A stretch of DNA of 64,000 nucleotides from Mytilus edulis (Eukaryota > Mollusca > Bivalvia > Mytilida > Mytilidae): the NCBI RefSeq assembly GCF_963676685.1, contig NC_092350.1:66457674-66521673 (forward strand), written 5' to 3'. Of this stretch, positions 1-12,457 are shown one piece after another. A model generated the notes under the pieces. It searched no databases. It saw only the letters and a program-made list of their open reading frames with translations, and was not told where the DNA came from. Position 1 is the stretch's first letter. Each line of letters begins with the position of its first letter. The position numbers and the translations under genes were made by a program.

Positions 1-1320
1 GATTTTAACTCTCGGTCTTGAACGATGTTAAGATCTCCTGTTATAACATGGGAGATGGGTCCATAAATATATTCGGAGGTACTACAATTTAATGAAGTAG
101 GTGTATTTTCACTGATATTAACATCTTTACACAGTTGACTATAATTAAACACAAATTTCCGGGTATATTTCCTGTAAATATAACAGATAAGAGGTAGCTC
201 TGTATTGTCAAAATATCCAGGAATTTGTTCTTTAACAGAATGGTCGTTAACTATACCGGCAATATTTACAAAATCAAAACCTTTATTGACATACTTTATT
301 TTAATAAAACGTTTTTTATGATCTTCAAGGCGATCAATTTTGGGAAATAGTTTAGAATAACAATATGCCATAATAATTTGAACAATTTCATACTTAGGAC
401 TGCTATATGAAATTGTGTTGCAATCCTCCAAAATTTTATTTAACTTATTAACCGGTAATGAACAGAGTTTTGTTAACAGATAATGTCTTCCGTTGTTTTT
501 TTTTAAATAGAAATTAGGTCCGAAATATTGGTATGATTAGTCCGAAATTTTCTTTGATTGCGATTTGTTCTACGGCCGTGAGAACGGTTCTAACGAACAG
601 TTTTAGAAACTATATCCAAAATGTTAACGAAATCGGTTCTAGATATATTACCAATTCCCATGATATTATCATTAAGACCAAGAGGGTAGACTGTTTGTAA
701 TTTTTTAATCCAATTTAATTCAATTATTTTCCGTGATCGTACAAACTTTGAATGAGATTCACCAGGCTGCTTATTTACTACTTCTAAAGGTTGAACTGTT
801 AAATATTTAAAAGGATGGTTGTGTTTCTTAAGGTGTTGGTAAATGATACTTTTGAATTTATTAGGTCTTTTAAAACGATACAGATGTTCTTGAGTGCGTT
901 TAGATAAATATCGTCCAGTTTCTCCTACGTAATGAATACCACATCCCGGTTTGTTTCATGTGAGTAAATAAATAATTCTGTTTGTTTTTAAAGTTATATC
1001 AGTTTCAAAATTCAAAGAAAATGTGCGACCATTATACGTGGACCTTACCGTATTGTTGGTGGAAAGACGGGGACATGTAAGTCATTTTTTGGCATGACAC
1101 TTATCGATAGAAGGGTAACCACGATTTTTATTGTTAAAAATGTAAGCGATGGTAGTATTTTTAGATAACCGATCTTGCAGATTGAGACGTGTAGATACCC
1201 TTTGAACAAGTTTAGTATTTAATATTTTTCCATTTCTAAGCTTCATCATTGATTTTTGGTAGTGAATTATATTATAAAGGAGCAAAGACTGGCGTCCAGA
1301 ATATGAACCAGCATACAATA
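1..1320 (-). mobile_element. Penelope-like retroelement, 5' part with N-terminal GIY-YIG endonuclease, decayed
   Basis: Read on the minus strand, right to left, the region gives a Cys/His-containing segment (ending CHAKK near 1082), then a GIY-YIG nuclease core (GIHYVGETGRY, about 900-950). Next come ELNWIKKLQTVYPLGLND (about 670-725), a linker with VNKGFDFVNI (about 240-290) and HVITGDLNIV near 20-50. I recognise this order from Penelope-like elements in which the endonuclease precedes the reverse transcriptase (the permuted Chlamys-type clade common in invertebrates). The reverse transcriptase itself would lie beyond the left edge. In-frame stops occur at about 1082 and just before the GIY motif, and the frame changes around 490-540, so this copy is dead. 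The family is clear; the permuted-clade assignment is inferred from domain order. Confidence 0.75.
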
Positions 1321-1609
1321 ATTTGAGTTATGTAAAATTGATAAATCTGTTGGGCTAAAAATGTCAAACGCTATCAGTATTAATTACCCGAAAAAGATAG
1401 GGTATATCAGGGTAGGACTAATGGCTGATTAAATAGTAGAATGGAGCTGAATATTGAAATATAGATAAATATTCCTAAAGTAATGAACTAGAGCAGTTCT
1501 CGCTCGGACACACACTTCATAATCTAGTATATTATAAGAGCATAAACCTGAAGCACGGGGAGGCACTCTACTGCCTCCACACGACACTAAAGACAAACTC
1601 TGTAAAAAA

Positions 1610-2010
1610 TAAAATTGAGAATGGAAATGGGGAATGTGCCTAAGAGACAACAACCCGACCATAGAAAAAAAACAACAGCAGAAGGTCACCAACAGGTCTT
1701 CAATGTAGCGAGAAATTCCCGCACCCGGAGGCGTCCTTCAGCTGGCCACTAAACAAATATATACTAGTTCAGTGATAATGAACGCCATACTAATTTCCAA
1801 ATTGTACACAAGAAACTAAAATTAAAATGATACATGACTAACAAAAGCCAGAGGCTCCTGACTTGGGACAGGCGCAAAAATGCGGCGGGGTTAAACATGT
1901 TAGTGAGATCTCAACCCTCCCCCTATACCTCTAGCCAATGTAGAAAAGTAAACGCATAACAATACGCACATTAAAATTCAGTCCAAGAGAAGTCCGAGTC
2001 TGATGTCAGA
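1610..2010 (+). repeat. Mussel dispersed repeat, family A
   Basis: It starts near AATGGAAATGGGGAATGTGC and runs through GAGACAACAACCCGACCATA, then a CCAGAGGCTCCTGACTTGGG block and a GGCGGGGTTAAACATG block. The first half recurs at 43803-43975 and 54300-54470, and related heads or tails occur at 13752-13845 and 60085-60345. I recognise the text as a very common mussel genomic repeat. It has no convincing coding capacity; open frames across it are antisense by chance. The superfamily is not determined. Confidence 0.8.
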
Positions 2011-2268
2011 ACATGTAACCAAAGAAAATAAACAAAATGACAATAATACATAAATAACAACAGACTACTAGCAGTAAACTGACATGCTAGCTCCAGACTT
2101 CAATTAAACTGACTGAAAGATTATGATTTCATCATATGAACATCAGGCACAATCCTTCCCGTTAGGGGTTTAGTATCATACCATCATAACATATATGAGA
2201 AGAACATAACCCGTGTCATGCCAACAACTGGCTTTTGAATAAATGTGTTTAGGTCCGATGCAAAGACC

Positions 2269-2475
2269 CTATAAGTGAATCAATATTAACGCCAAAATAT
2301 GCATGTTAAAAATGTCATACCTGCTTAAATTGTAGTAATCTTTTGTCACTTTCTTTTCTGATGATTCCAAAAGTTTAATCTTTGCCAAATGATCATGGTA
2401 CTTTACTCTAGGGTATATGCTCCTTGTTTTCCCTGATTCGAATTTAGACTCAAGAAATTTTTCGTCAATAGACAT
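2269..2475 (-). pseudogene. Possible first exon resembling KRAB-A domain-containing protein 2 / integrase-type proteins
   Basis: A 68-codon frame begins MSIDEKFLESKFESG and continues to KVTKDYYNLSRY. The pattern of an N-terminal 'ID-x-F' start followed by a 'DYY-x-LSRY' box is reminiscent of the N-terminus of KRBA2-like, integrase-bearing proteins common in bivalves. A good splice donor (AGCAG|GTATGA) sits right after the LSR codons, at about 2322-2327. No continuing exon is recognised to the left, where repeat A begins. It may be a fragment of a mobile element or a chance frame. Confidence 0.3.
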
Positions 2476-3308
2476 GGTGTCACTAAATACGAATAATCTA
2501 GATAAAGAAGTGAAAAAGATAAGATGGCCTGAGGGTATTTAACAAATAGTTTAATTATAGGTTAGACAATACTTGGTCATGTTTTATAAAGATTTAAGCC
2601 CAAGTGCAACTATTAAGAGTTCACTTTCATAATTAACTGACAATGAAAAGTCATTCATGTATAGCATTTCATAGTGCATGGAAAACCATGTACTATGAAA
2701 ATTAGAGGGCAAAAAAAGAAACAGGCCGGTAACAACCGTCGCCGGATAGTTTTTCTGCACAAGTAGTCAGGTCAAATTCCGAGGCGATAGCCGAGGACCT
2801 TGTAGTCTGGCGGCTACAAGCATATTTCAGACGAATTATGCACATCCTGCTACAAGCATGAAATTTGGCATCAAACTATTGGCTTCTAGTTATCCTCAAA
2901 ACCACTAAATTTTTTCTAATGTTAATTTTTAAATCACACTTCCGGTATTAAAAAACCCAATATGGTGGAAATTTCAAAAATGAGTCCTCAATACATATCT
3001 TTGATTTAGATTTAGATAATAATATAATACAAAATAGAATAACTAAAGTACTTAAACATTTTTCAAATTATTACTATTTGACTGAAAATACATGTTTATT
3101 CACAGTCACCACCTCATGTAAACAAAACGGTGCACGGGAGACCCGATTTTCCACATTAACAACGACCGCGACATCCTCTGTATCTGTATCTGTATTAATG
3201 CGTTGTCAATACCAATTCTGGCTTTAATATAACGGTTTGAGAGAGCGCCGCCGATTTATTGACGAGGAGTAAGAGCAGATTTGACGCTCTATACGCTTGA
3301 TGTGCGCA
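2476..3308. other. Non-coding stretch, nothing recognised
   Basis: No supported gene, RNA or repeat. A short GC-richer block at about 2725-2850 stands out from the AT-rich surroundings but has no readable frame. Confidence 0.5.
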
Positions 3309-4025
3309 CTACAGTGTCGCTTGCTGATTCGACGCGATCACTGTTTTAACAAAGAATGAGTTTGAGTATTGTGGTGTTTTGCTTAGTGGAATGTCAAAAC
3401 ACTTAGAGTGATTCTTTACTTGCTTTTCCACAATATTTGTTGCGTGATATTCTTCGAACTTTTTTGCAGTTATGTTGGAGAAATTCGTCTGGTTCAATAG
3501 CGGGAATCAGCCCCTAAACCACTTTGTACATAAATATCAACTTCTAGCTTGTTCGTCTTGCAATTGTCTGGAGGTCTTGTAGTTCCAGTTTGGCAAGCAT
3601 ATTGGAGACACACCCGTCCTCTCTTGACTTGTAACCTATGGTGATAAATCTTGCCGCTTGACGTTGTATCCTTTCTAGCATATTTATGTGTGTTACCATG
3701 TTGGGGGTCCCATACTATGGCTCCACATTCAATCGTTGATCAACGAGCGAGATGTAAGCTGTTTTTTGCAATCTTGTGGGTAGTATTTCAAGTTTCTTCT
3801 TTGAAAGCCTAGTGTTGAATTTACTTTCTTTGCCACGTTTAATATGTTGATGGTCCATTTGAGGTCTACCGAAATTTGTAGGCATAGGTACGGGTTATGC
3901 GTGACTTGTTGTAGTATGTAACTGTAGATTTTATGGCTTTTGTTTCTGATACTTAGGATGTAGCATGTGTTGGCATTCAACCGCATTCCCAAGTACATCC
4001 ACAATGTACAAGCTTCTGACAAAAT
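3309..4025 (-). mobile_element. LINE reverse transcriptase C-terminal remnant (jockey/CR1-like)
   Basis: On the minus strand a frame at 3729-4022 carries MRLNANTCYILSI, then NPYLCLQISVDLKW and NSTLGFQRRNLKYYP. This is the typical end of the palm/thumb region of non-LTR retrotransposon reverse transcriptases of the jockey/CR1 kind. Shifted frames continue leftwards, and 3309-3497 reads ITAKKFEEYHATNIVEKQ then KNHSKCFDIPLSKTPQY and NSFFVKTV, the usual C-terminal tail of the same protein. Several stops and frameshifts separate the pieces, and catalytic palm motifs lie outside the preserved part. The element is a 5'-truncated fossil. Confidence 0.75.
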
Positions 4026-4048
4026 GATGAGGCCTTAGAAAGGGTTAT

Positions 4049-4255
4049 TTAAAAGTTATCCTCTCTGTCCCCTCGCCATTCATAAGCGCTTGAACTGGGT
4101 ATCATAAGAGTCAATTCCAAGATCGTCCCCCTAAACACCTGCCTTGTAGATGGGGGAAATGATTTCATAGTTATGTCTATTCTATAACCGGGTACTACAT
4201 AATTATAACTGTTTCGCAAATCGTAGTTAGATACTTGACCAACAAGTGGGGGCAT
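4049..4255 (-). mobile_element. LINE C-terminal fragment, left member of a head-to-head pair
   Basis: The minus frame reads SNYDLRNSYNYVVPGYRIDI and then MKSFPPST. This resembles the 'Y-x-LRN...R...SF-PSTI-x-WN' tail of non-LTR reverse transcriptase proteins. It is followed at once on the plus strand by a second copy of the same tail, forming a large inverted repeat. It has lost the WN-x-L end through a frame change. It has no function on its own. Confidence 0.55.
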
Positions 4256-4316
4256 TAGTTGGTCAAGTATCTAACTACGATTTGCGAAACAATAATAATT
4301 ATGTAGTAACCGGTTA
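4184..4316. repeat. Large inverted repeat (hairpin-capable)
   Basis: Arms 4211-4243 and 4258-4290 are perfect 33-bp reverse complements separated by 14 bases. Imperfect pairing extends to about 4184 and 4316 (TAACCGG...CATAATTATAA against its complement). The arms are the two opposed LINE tail fragments. Confidence 0.85.
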
Positions 4317-4385
4317 TAGACTAGACATATCTAGAAAATCCTTTTTCCCATCTATTACTATTGAATGGAATAGCCTATAATTAAG
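4258..4385 (+). mobile_element. LINE C-terminal fragment, right member of a head-to-head pair
   Basis: The plus frame gives SNYDLRNNNNYVVTGYRLDI, then SRKSFFPSITIEWNSL. It is a better preserved version of the tail seen inverted at 4049-4255, including the EWNSL end. It ends in a stop shortly after EWNSL. The two copies share the 33-bp perfect arms at 4211-4243 and 4258-4290, with weaker pairing further out. Confidence 0.6.
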
Positions 4386-7300
4386 GTTTAATAATAATTA
4401 GCTAGTTATATAACTTATCCATGTTTAAACATATCTCAAGCATTTCAATCACACTCCATTTTTTTACATGCGTTTTCCACCATTTTCTACATTTGAAAAT
4501 GCCTGTACCAAGTCAGGAATATAACAGTTCTTGTCCATTCGGTTTTGATGCGTTTTTTTTTTTTTTTTTTTTTTTTTGCCATGTGATTATGGACTTTCCG
4601 AATTGATTTTCCTCTAAGTTCAGTATTTGTGATTTTACTTTTTATACTTTTATTGACATGTTTGAGTATCTAGACTTTAAATGGCTATAGTACGACAACT
4701 TAAAATTTCTTAAGTCATTCGTGGCCGATTGCACATGATATATTCACACCATTTTTTTAATACTAGTAATATTACTCTATATTTAAAGTTTCTCTTGGGT
4801 AAAGAGTACAATCGTATTCAAATAATACAAACAACTTATACATAAAAGTATAGTTCTGTCTTTAGTAGTCTGATGAACTTATGATTAGAAATACCCGCAT
4901 TACCTATTTAAATTCTCAAAAGCTAAGATTGTTTATACTTTTTGAAATATTAATTTTTGCAATTCATTATAAACGGTTAAAGATATCTAGTTTAAAACAT
5001 GTAGTTAAAGTGTTGTTAATGTTCGAAAATATATTTCTCTTTGTACAAAATATTTGGGCATTTAAAATGTTTTTGTTAAGAATCCCAGTTGATTTTCATT
5101 TTTGTTTGAATACAAATACGACATGAACGAGACAATTTAATTGGATATCTGTAAATAAGGTATGTTGGTTTCGGCTAAAAGATTTTCACGATTACATTAA
5201 AGGAATCGTACACTCAAGGAGCAACCTTATTATTGAGATTGAAGTACGAGTACGTATTATTATTTATGATTATTTAATACTGTTTAAATTATTACTGTGA
5301 CGTCTTTCAATTGTTGTATTCGTTTTTTATTTATAGGTTATATAATTATTGGTTATGTTTTATGAATATTTAAAGCCGGAGGTGTATAAACAATCATTTC
5401 TTATGTAGTCGAAACGCGCGTATGGCGTACTAAATTATAATCCTGGTATCTTTAATAACTATAATTAATATAAGTTCTTTTCCTTGAGAATATTTTAGTC
5501 TCCCAGATCAAGATAGAGTAATTGTATCTGCCGTCGACTCAGTGGTTTCCTATTAGTACCGATTAGTCGTAAAATTCATTAAAAAAATTGAATCCAGATT
5601 ACCATTTCCTGAAATCAGAATTTTGTAAGACGTAACTAACCATTTGATAACAACTGTGTCTTTAAGTGTGTTTACCTTTAAATGTACTTTAATTTAGTCT
5701 ATGGTTTAAATTGAGCTACTGTTTAACGGGGGCCAACATGCAGGATGTTATTAATAAAGTTTTCCTACAAATCAATTTTCACACTCGATGAAAATAAATT
5801 CAACGAATGGTTGTATTTTATTGAATTTTTAACCTTTTTTGACTTGTTAAACAATGTTTTGAGTAAGATATTTGCCTCTTATAATCATTTTTATGTGTAA
5901 AATGGGCTGTTATCAGCTTTTACCCTTAACAAAAAAATGCAATTTCTGATTTTGATGATCTGGATACTACATACATATTGTTTTTGTCTAAGAGCTCAGG
6001 AAAGAGGTAAACTGGATTTATATGTAAATTTTTAAAAGTTTTCTTCGTTACTACAATATTATTACAGTATGACAATATGGACATAATGTACAGTATGAGA
6101 ATGCATAATCTTACCTGGATTTGTATTGGTAAACGTACACTCCCAAGAATTGTATTATACTTTTATAATGCATTTCTACCCTATTGTAAAACTACTGACC
6201 GGCTACACGATAACATGTAATGATGTACTTTTGTTTTATTCAGTACTGTTGAAATTTATACTTATATTTTTACACCGACTTTTTGGTATATTCAGTACAT
6301 ATTTTTTACAATGAAAAAGAAGTAAATATTCGTTTGTATTCATCGGCGTATGATTAGAAACATGTCCAAAGTCTGGATGAAAATAACAGTCTTAAAGATT
6401 TGTACACACCATTGTAAATTCAACGTACCATTAATTTTTTTTATCAATGTAAATCATTCTGTCTGCAATGAAGAAAAAAAATCAGAACCGCTGCCAATTT
6501 GTCCATACCATTAACATGATTAAATTTTCATAATGTTAATATTACATTAAACAAAATATGGATAAATATATGTATGCATCCATTTGTTTTTACAAGTATA
6601 TTTTTTAGTCTTATTTGGCATCACACCGCAAAATATCATATTTCTCTGAAAAAATATTGAATCCTCTAATTTCTTTTTGTCCTTTAGTGTTGAATAGGGA
6701 ATATTTTGTAAAGTATAGAATTGTCAATAGATATAATAGTATTTCAAATTGAGTATTGTTAGTTTGTAAGGTCCTTTCCCATCAATATTGACCAGGCTAT
6801 GTAAATTATCTGTTTTAAATGGCACTTGGAATCCATCCGGAATTGTAGTCATTGTTTTGTTGAAAACGGATCATTTATATTGAAATAAAAGTACGTCCAG
6901 TGACAATTTTTTTTAGTGAATATTGTTAGCATTTCCCCATTCAAAATACATACTGTTTTAAGAATAACCACTTTTGACTCTATATTGGCGGTGGAAACTG
7001 GAGAGAACTACTGAACTGCGGCTGAAAAAAACAGGTAAAGATCAAATTCGATCTTACCATGCCATGATGGAAAGGCCAACTCACTATTTTAATGTTGACA
7101 AGCGGGTTATCGCTATACTTATAAAACGTATACCATTTCGGCCACAAGGCTCGATTTTCATTAAGGATATTTGAAATATGTAAATGTAGAGAAAGATTTA
7201 CTAGTTCATGAACTAATTATGCATATTTAAATCATTATGTGCACATATTTAAAGGTTAAATTTCAATTGTATATTTTTTTTTATAAAGAAAGTTTAATGT

Positions 7301-7980
7301 GTGACTTAACCATTGTTAAACGAATACATATAGTTTAAGATATGCACTAATACAGTATTTTCGCCAACATCACATTAAGCGTACTAAATATCGGACAATA
7401 AGAGGAAGCTGCATAAACAGATGTTTCATTTTTATAAATTAAATTAATAACTGATTTTTGTTTTCCTATTTATGATGGTATCTTTATCTTTGCCACTGTG
7501 TTGTGTAAATCAAAAGAATACTAACTATAGTCTACAATTGTCAACTGTAAGATTTTAATAGCATAGCCGAAGGTATACATATTTTTATTTTGGTTATTAT
7601 CTATATTAAAGGGAATGTATATATACAAATCACTCTTCTAAAACATATTATATAAATATAAATGTATAATAACATATTTAATTCGTTACCCTTCGTACTT
7701 AACTTTTTATCGTTTGTCTAATAATGTTTCGAGGAACTCCTCGAACCTTAAATCAGTACACAGAAGTGGCTTATCTTTCAATCATTTAGATAATCGAAAC
7801 GCTGATTTACTTATTCCCCTTTTATAATTGAAATAAAATTTGCTATTAAGACCACAGACCATTTTTTCAGTTCTACTAGTTTTGTTTTTTGATTGGTTGT
7901 GAAAAGAAAGAAAACAGACTGACGGTCTACGACGCCGTGTGGGCGCTATAGCTATTACAACTTCAGTTAGTTTAAACATA
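4386..7980. other. Non-coding AT-rich stretch
   Basis: No gene is supported; the short open frames have no recognisable domain, no good splice context and AT-driven composition. Contents noted are a poly-T run at about 4553-4577 and a short repeat-B fragment at 5394-5470. Confidence 0.5.
5394..5470 (+). repeat. Dispersed repeat B, 3' fragment
   Basis: It contains GTCGAAACGCGCGTATGGCG followed by AATCCTGGTATCTTT, matching the end of the full repeat-B copies at 50260-50600 and 50630-50880. Confidence 0.7.
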
Positions 7981-8320
7981 TTTATTTATAGTGAATTGGA
8001 AAACAAGTTTTGCAACTTATATTAATCCCTTTCCACTTGCGAGTGCTGCCTTGTAGCGGCATTAGCCTACTCTTTTTCGAAATCTACAAGGGTGTCTTTT
8101 ACGTGCAAGAGATATGGCTCTTTCTTAACACGGGTCAGCCATTCATCGTATTTATTTATAGTGAATTGGAAAACAAGTTTTGTAACTTATATTAATCCCT
8201 TTCCACTTGCGAGTGCTGCCTTGTAGCGGCATTAGCCTACTCTTTTTCGAAATCTGCAAGGGTGTCTTTTACGTGCAAGAGATATGGCTCTTTCTTAACA
8301 CGGTTCAGCCATTCATCGTC
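7981..8320 (+). repeat. Tandem duplication, two 170-bp units
   Basis: Unit 1 (7981-8150) and unit 2 (8151-8320) are nearly identical, with only a few substitutions (for example ATCTACAAG against ATCTGCAAG, and CGGGTCAGCC against CGGTTCAGCC). The text around GAGTGCTGCCTTGTAGCGGC looks like a bivalve dispersed sequence that continues in single copy to about 8400. The chance frame across both units is not taken as a gene. The high identity suggests a recent event. Confidence 0.9.
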
Positions 8321-8479
8321 ACTTCCGACGGACTATCATCGTTTCCTCAAGACCATACTCGCAAATGGTGTCAAGGGAGAGTCGAAAATTCAGTTACAGG
8401 GTGTCAATTTAAATCTTTCCTCCTCATAAATCTGTGGGGACAATTTTTTGCATTTGGAGCACACTTAAATCTTTAAAGT

Positions 8480-9927
8480 CAGTAAAGTGTGAACATGCTC
8501 GTGCAAAGCGTATCAATTTTTGAGATATAATATATATTAACACCATACGATGATGCAGAAGGTGTGTGGCTACTGAGAAATGAGAAATTGATAATAGGGA
8601 AGTGATAGGATGACATCAATATATCTGAAAGTAAAATCAAAGATTTTTTGCAAGGTGCTGTTTATTTTTGTCTTTTCGAAGGATCTCAGTGAATTTTGCT
8701 TCATACGAGTACAAATACAAGTCGGCCAGTACGGTTGCACAGTAAGAACCCATTTGAATATTGACTCTTAAAATATCAATTCCCCAAACTCAACAAATAT
8801 CGTCCCGAGTCCTGCATTTTTATAAAATCACAATCTGTTTTTATGGTAAAATCCGTGTGGTCACAAAATAAGAATTATCATAACCAAAAACGAGAAATTT
8901 ATATGTACGATACCAATTTCTATAGTAAAAAAATGATATAATGATATCGTGAAGGCGATCTTTCAATTGAGCTTGGGGAATAGTGAAAGCGTAGAAAAAA
9001 ATAAAATTCTTAATGTTGCTGCAAAGACTGTGGCTTAAAGATTAACATGATTAAGCAGTAGTTTTTTTAGAATTTTTACGAATCCACATCTGAATGACAC
9101 CCTGTTTGAATTTATCTCATAGCAGTATTGTTGAAGGCCAGTTTTATTTGTATCGTTCATGATAATAGTTAATTTAGCAACAATTGTTTTATTTAGTCTT
9201 GATGTCCAGTATATTGACTTGATTTTCTTCATTTTCTTTTAATATAAATTCAGATATATGGTAAAAGATGATACTGTTGTGACAAAAATTCTAAACTGAC
9301 CATTTGAGGTGGAAAATGTAAACTTTTATTGACAAATAGGCATACAGTAAGATGTGGACTGGAGACAGGGGCAGGATTGGATAATTTATATAATCTTGAA
9401 TGTTAGAATGATTGACTGCTCAACATTACATTTACAGTATTCTTAAATGCTTTCAATATGTTATCAGAACAGTTTTAAACCGGTTAAAGGCATTTTATTT
9501 CAGAAAACATGCAAATAGCATAAGCTGGCAATAATTAAAGTCTTGTTTTCAAATTCTCTAGAAAATCAAAACAGGGGATGGATATAAAATGTACCGTAAA
9601 AACAAGTATATGCAGTGTTTTCATTAATGCTATAATTCATATAGTTGAGTATTTATGTAACGAAAAGTGATTTTAGGGAGTTTTCTATTTGAATAAATGT
9701 TTGTATATCTTGCACTTGTTAAATACAGCTGCTTCCAAAGCCACGTCTCTTTTGGGGAGATTTAGAATATTCATAGATAATTAATTTTGTTTACATACTG
9801 GTTCCCAGTTCTGATCTGTAGATTGCATCTCATAGAGACATAACTTGGGAGTGTTACCAGGAGAAACCCATGTGAGTTTTTTTTATATAGAAATCCATGG
9901 TAACCGACAAGTCGATGTAGGAGGGTT
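8480..9927. other. Non-coding stretch, nothing recognised
   Basis: AT-rich sequence without a supported gene, RNA or repeat family. Confidence 0.5.
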
Positions 9928-11044
9928 AAGAACTTTAGTGTTAGTTTAAGTTCTTAGAAGGGCCTATAAACATTGAAAATATGCCGAACAGCCCTATATT
10001 TTGACCTTTGAAAAAAATAGTAGTGCATATGATCTTTCAATTCTGTATTTTCAAAACTTCATAGTAAAAGTGGTACAGTTTTAGCCGTAAAGAAAGTGCC
10101 TATGGCGAAATGCATGTCAATATTTACAGAAATGCAACCTATAACGTTATGTATAACACCTATAACGTTATGTGCAAATACCTAATTATAACGTTATGTG
10201 CAAACACCTATAACGTTATGTGCAAACACCTATAACGTTATGTACAAACACTTATTACGTTATATGTCAATGCCTATTTCATTTTGTGCAAACACCTATA
10301 ACGTTATTTGCAAAAATCTATAACGGTATGTGCAAATACCTATAACGTAATTTGCAAACACCTATAACTTTATGTGCAAACACCTATAGATCATGTGCCA
10401 ATAACGTTATATATAACACATATTATGTGTTATGTGCAAACACCTATTACTTTATTTTAAAACATCTATAACATTATGTGCTTTAACGTTATTTGCAAAC
10501 ACCTTTAACGTAATGTGCAAAAACCTATAACGTTATTTATCATATTTTTAGTAGTAAGTACAATAGTTTGAATATTTCATAAATAGCCTGCGGTTTAATC
10601 CATATCGCGCAACTTTGATGCGCACCCTTTATCATATCCTTTATTACATCCGTTATTACACCCCTACCCTTTATCGCACCCTTTATCACACCCCTACTCA
10701 TGAAATATCATACAAAACACACACACAAAAACACAACAAAAATATTTTTAAAACAACAGCACGTAAATTGTAAGGTAACCAATGTGCTTCGGATGAGTAA
10801 TTGAGCAAGACAAAAGAAGAAATAAAGGTAACCCAGGTGCTAGGGATCAAAAAGCAGTTTATATATACTCTTCTGTTGAAAAATATGATAAAGCGTATAA
10901 AACACTCGTATCACCCTTGACCAATATCATCCCTCGGGCGTGAAGGTCCTCTTGGCTGATATTGGTATCTCGAGATGATACGGCATATGAAACGGATTTG
11001 CAATGTATTATCCTATATGTATAACACCTTTTTATTATGTGCAA
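9928..11044 (+). repeat. Left copy of minisatellite-bearing block flanking a LINE
   Basis: The block starts AAGAACTTTAGTGTTAG and contains a 22-bp minisatellite (CACCTATAACGTTATGTGCA-type units) from about 10136 to 10540. It ends ...TTTTTATTATGTGCAA at 11044. The same start and end bound the right copy at 12456-13084, which lacks about 500 bp of the interior (roughly 10352-10846). The minisatellite unit contains the palindrome TAACGTTA. Between 10590 and 10720 there are short CCTTTATC/CCCCTAC-type reiterations. Confidence 0.9.
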
Positions 11045-12457
11045 TTTTCTAAAAATGGGAGATAATCCCAAAACTAAGAACGAGGTACCTAATATGAGAC
11101 TATTTGGTAATTCAAAAATTTCATTTCAAAATAAACCATTGTTTTTTTCTTCCTTTCTAAAAAGTAACATAAAATATATCAAGGACATATGGAACGAAGA
11201 AACCAAAACATTTTACAGTAGTTGTTCTATATTTGAAAAACTTGTAGATAAAAGAAACTGTATATCGGAATTTTCAAGAGTTAAAAGTTCAATATCAATT
11301 GACTTCTTACAAATTTTTACAATTGATAATGAAATTAATGACAAAACAAACATAGAATTGAAAGTTTCTAATGAAATGGTTATATTAGACAGAAATGGAA
11401 AAAAATCAATCCTAAAGAATTAAAACTCAAATATATTCGAGACATGATTAATAAGAATATATATCAAAATGTCAACTGAAATGGCAAGAATTTATGGCCA
11501 CGAAATTAATTGGAAAATAGTATGGGGCACTTTGAAAAAAGTTAATGTCACCAATAAAATGAAAGAATTTCAATGGAAATGCATACACAATATCATATAT
11601 ACGGAAAGTAGACTTAAAAAAATGCAATTGTCAAACGGAAAATGTCATATTTGCCAAACTGCTAATAATACTGAAAATCTGCAACATTTATTCTTCGATT
11701 GCAATACAACAAAATTAATCATTAGTAAAATCTAAGATGTTTTTACATTATGGAATGTTCAATTAGATGATGAAAATTTAAAACATTTTATGCTTTTGGG
11801 AGATAGTAGTGGTCAATCGAACCAAACTTTACATGTAAATCTCTTTTTTTTATTTTGACAAAATGGTCCTTGTGGAAAATAAGAAACAAAATCAAATATG
11901 CTGGGATAAAAATGTCCTCTACATATATTTTGAATCTTTGGAAATCATACATGATAACACATCTGACATCTGTACCCTGTTACTTATCGAATAATACATT
12001 AGACAAAGAGAAAATAAACAGATTAATTAATTTTATACTATAAGTACATACCTCGCAGGAGATAACAGTCGCGATGTTATGTGGTCTGTTTTTTATATCT
12101 CTTTAATTTATATTGATTACGGTAATCCATGGTTGAAAGATGCACTCGATTATGTTATAATGTTATGTGAATCTGGTTTATAGGTGCACTCCTTTATGTT
12201 ATAATGTTATATTATTTATAACTAGTATTACATTCTAGAAAGATATTTCTTTTTTCACTCATTGTCATATAAAAGAATATAAGTATTATTACATGTATAC
12301 TATTTTTTTCTGATAATACAGTGCACTTTTTCAGCCTTCTGCTTCCCGCACAGTTGGTTTAAATGTAAACGGTAATCCACAGTTTGCATCCTGGGCAACT
12401 GAGGAAATTGTAAACAGGAAATATTTGGAATAAACAAGTATCAATTTAAAAAAAAAA
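11045..12457 (+). mobile_element. 5'-truncated L1-type LINE with zf-RVT C-terminus and poly(A) tail
   Basis: Three broken frames follow one another. The first (11052-11423) contains NKPLFFSSFLKSNIKYIKDI and reads like the post-reverse-transcriptase region of L1/Tx1-type elements. The second (11469-11735) has INWKIVWGTLKK, then MKEFQWKCIHNIIYTESRLK and a zf-RVT zinc motif CHICQ...LQHLFFDC. The third (11855-12043) has LTKWSLWKIRNKIKY and ends with a stop. The 3' end has an AATAAA signal at about 12430 and a run of A up to 12457, as expected for retrotransposition. Stops between the frames show that the copy is dead. Confidence 0.85.

Noticed and set aside
1429..1692. 87-codon minus-strand open frame
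   Set aside because: It is the antisense of dispersed repeat A; the same frame recurs at 54112-54384 for the same reason.
8207..8476. 89-codon plus-strand frame starting MRVLPCSGISLLFFEI
   Set aside because: It spans the second unit of a 170-bp tandem duplication of a bivalve repeat; the first unit gives the same start but ends early, and no domain is recognised.
9928..10560. CRISPR-like array
   Set aside because: The repeats are contiguous degenerate 22-mers without unique spacers, and the genome is clearly eukaryotic.
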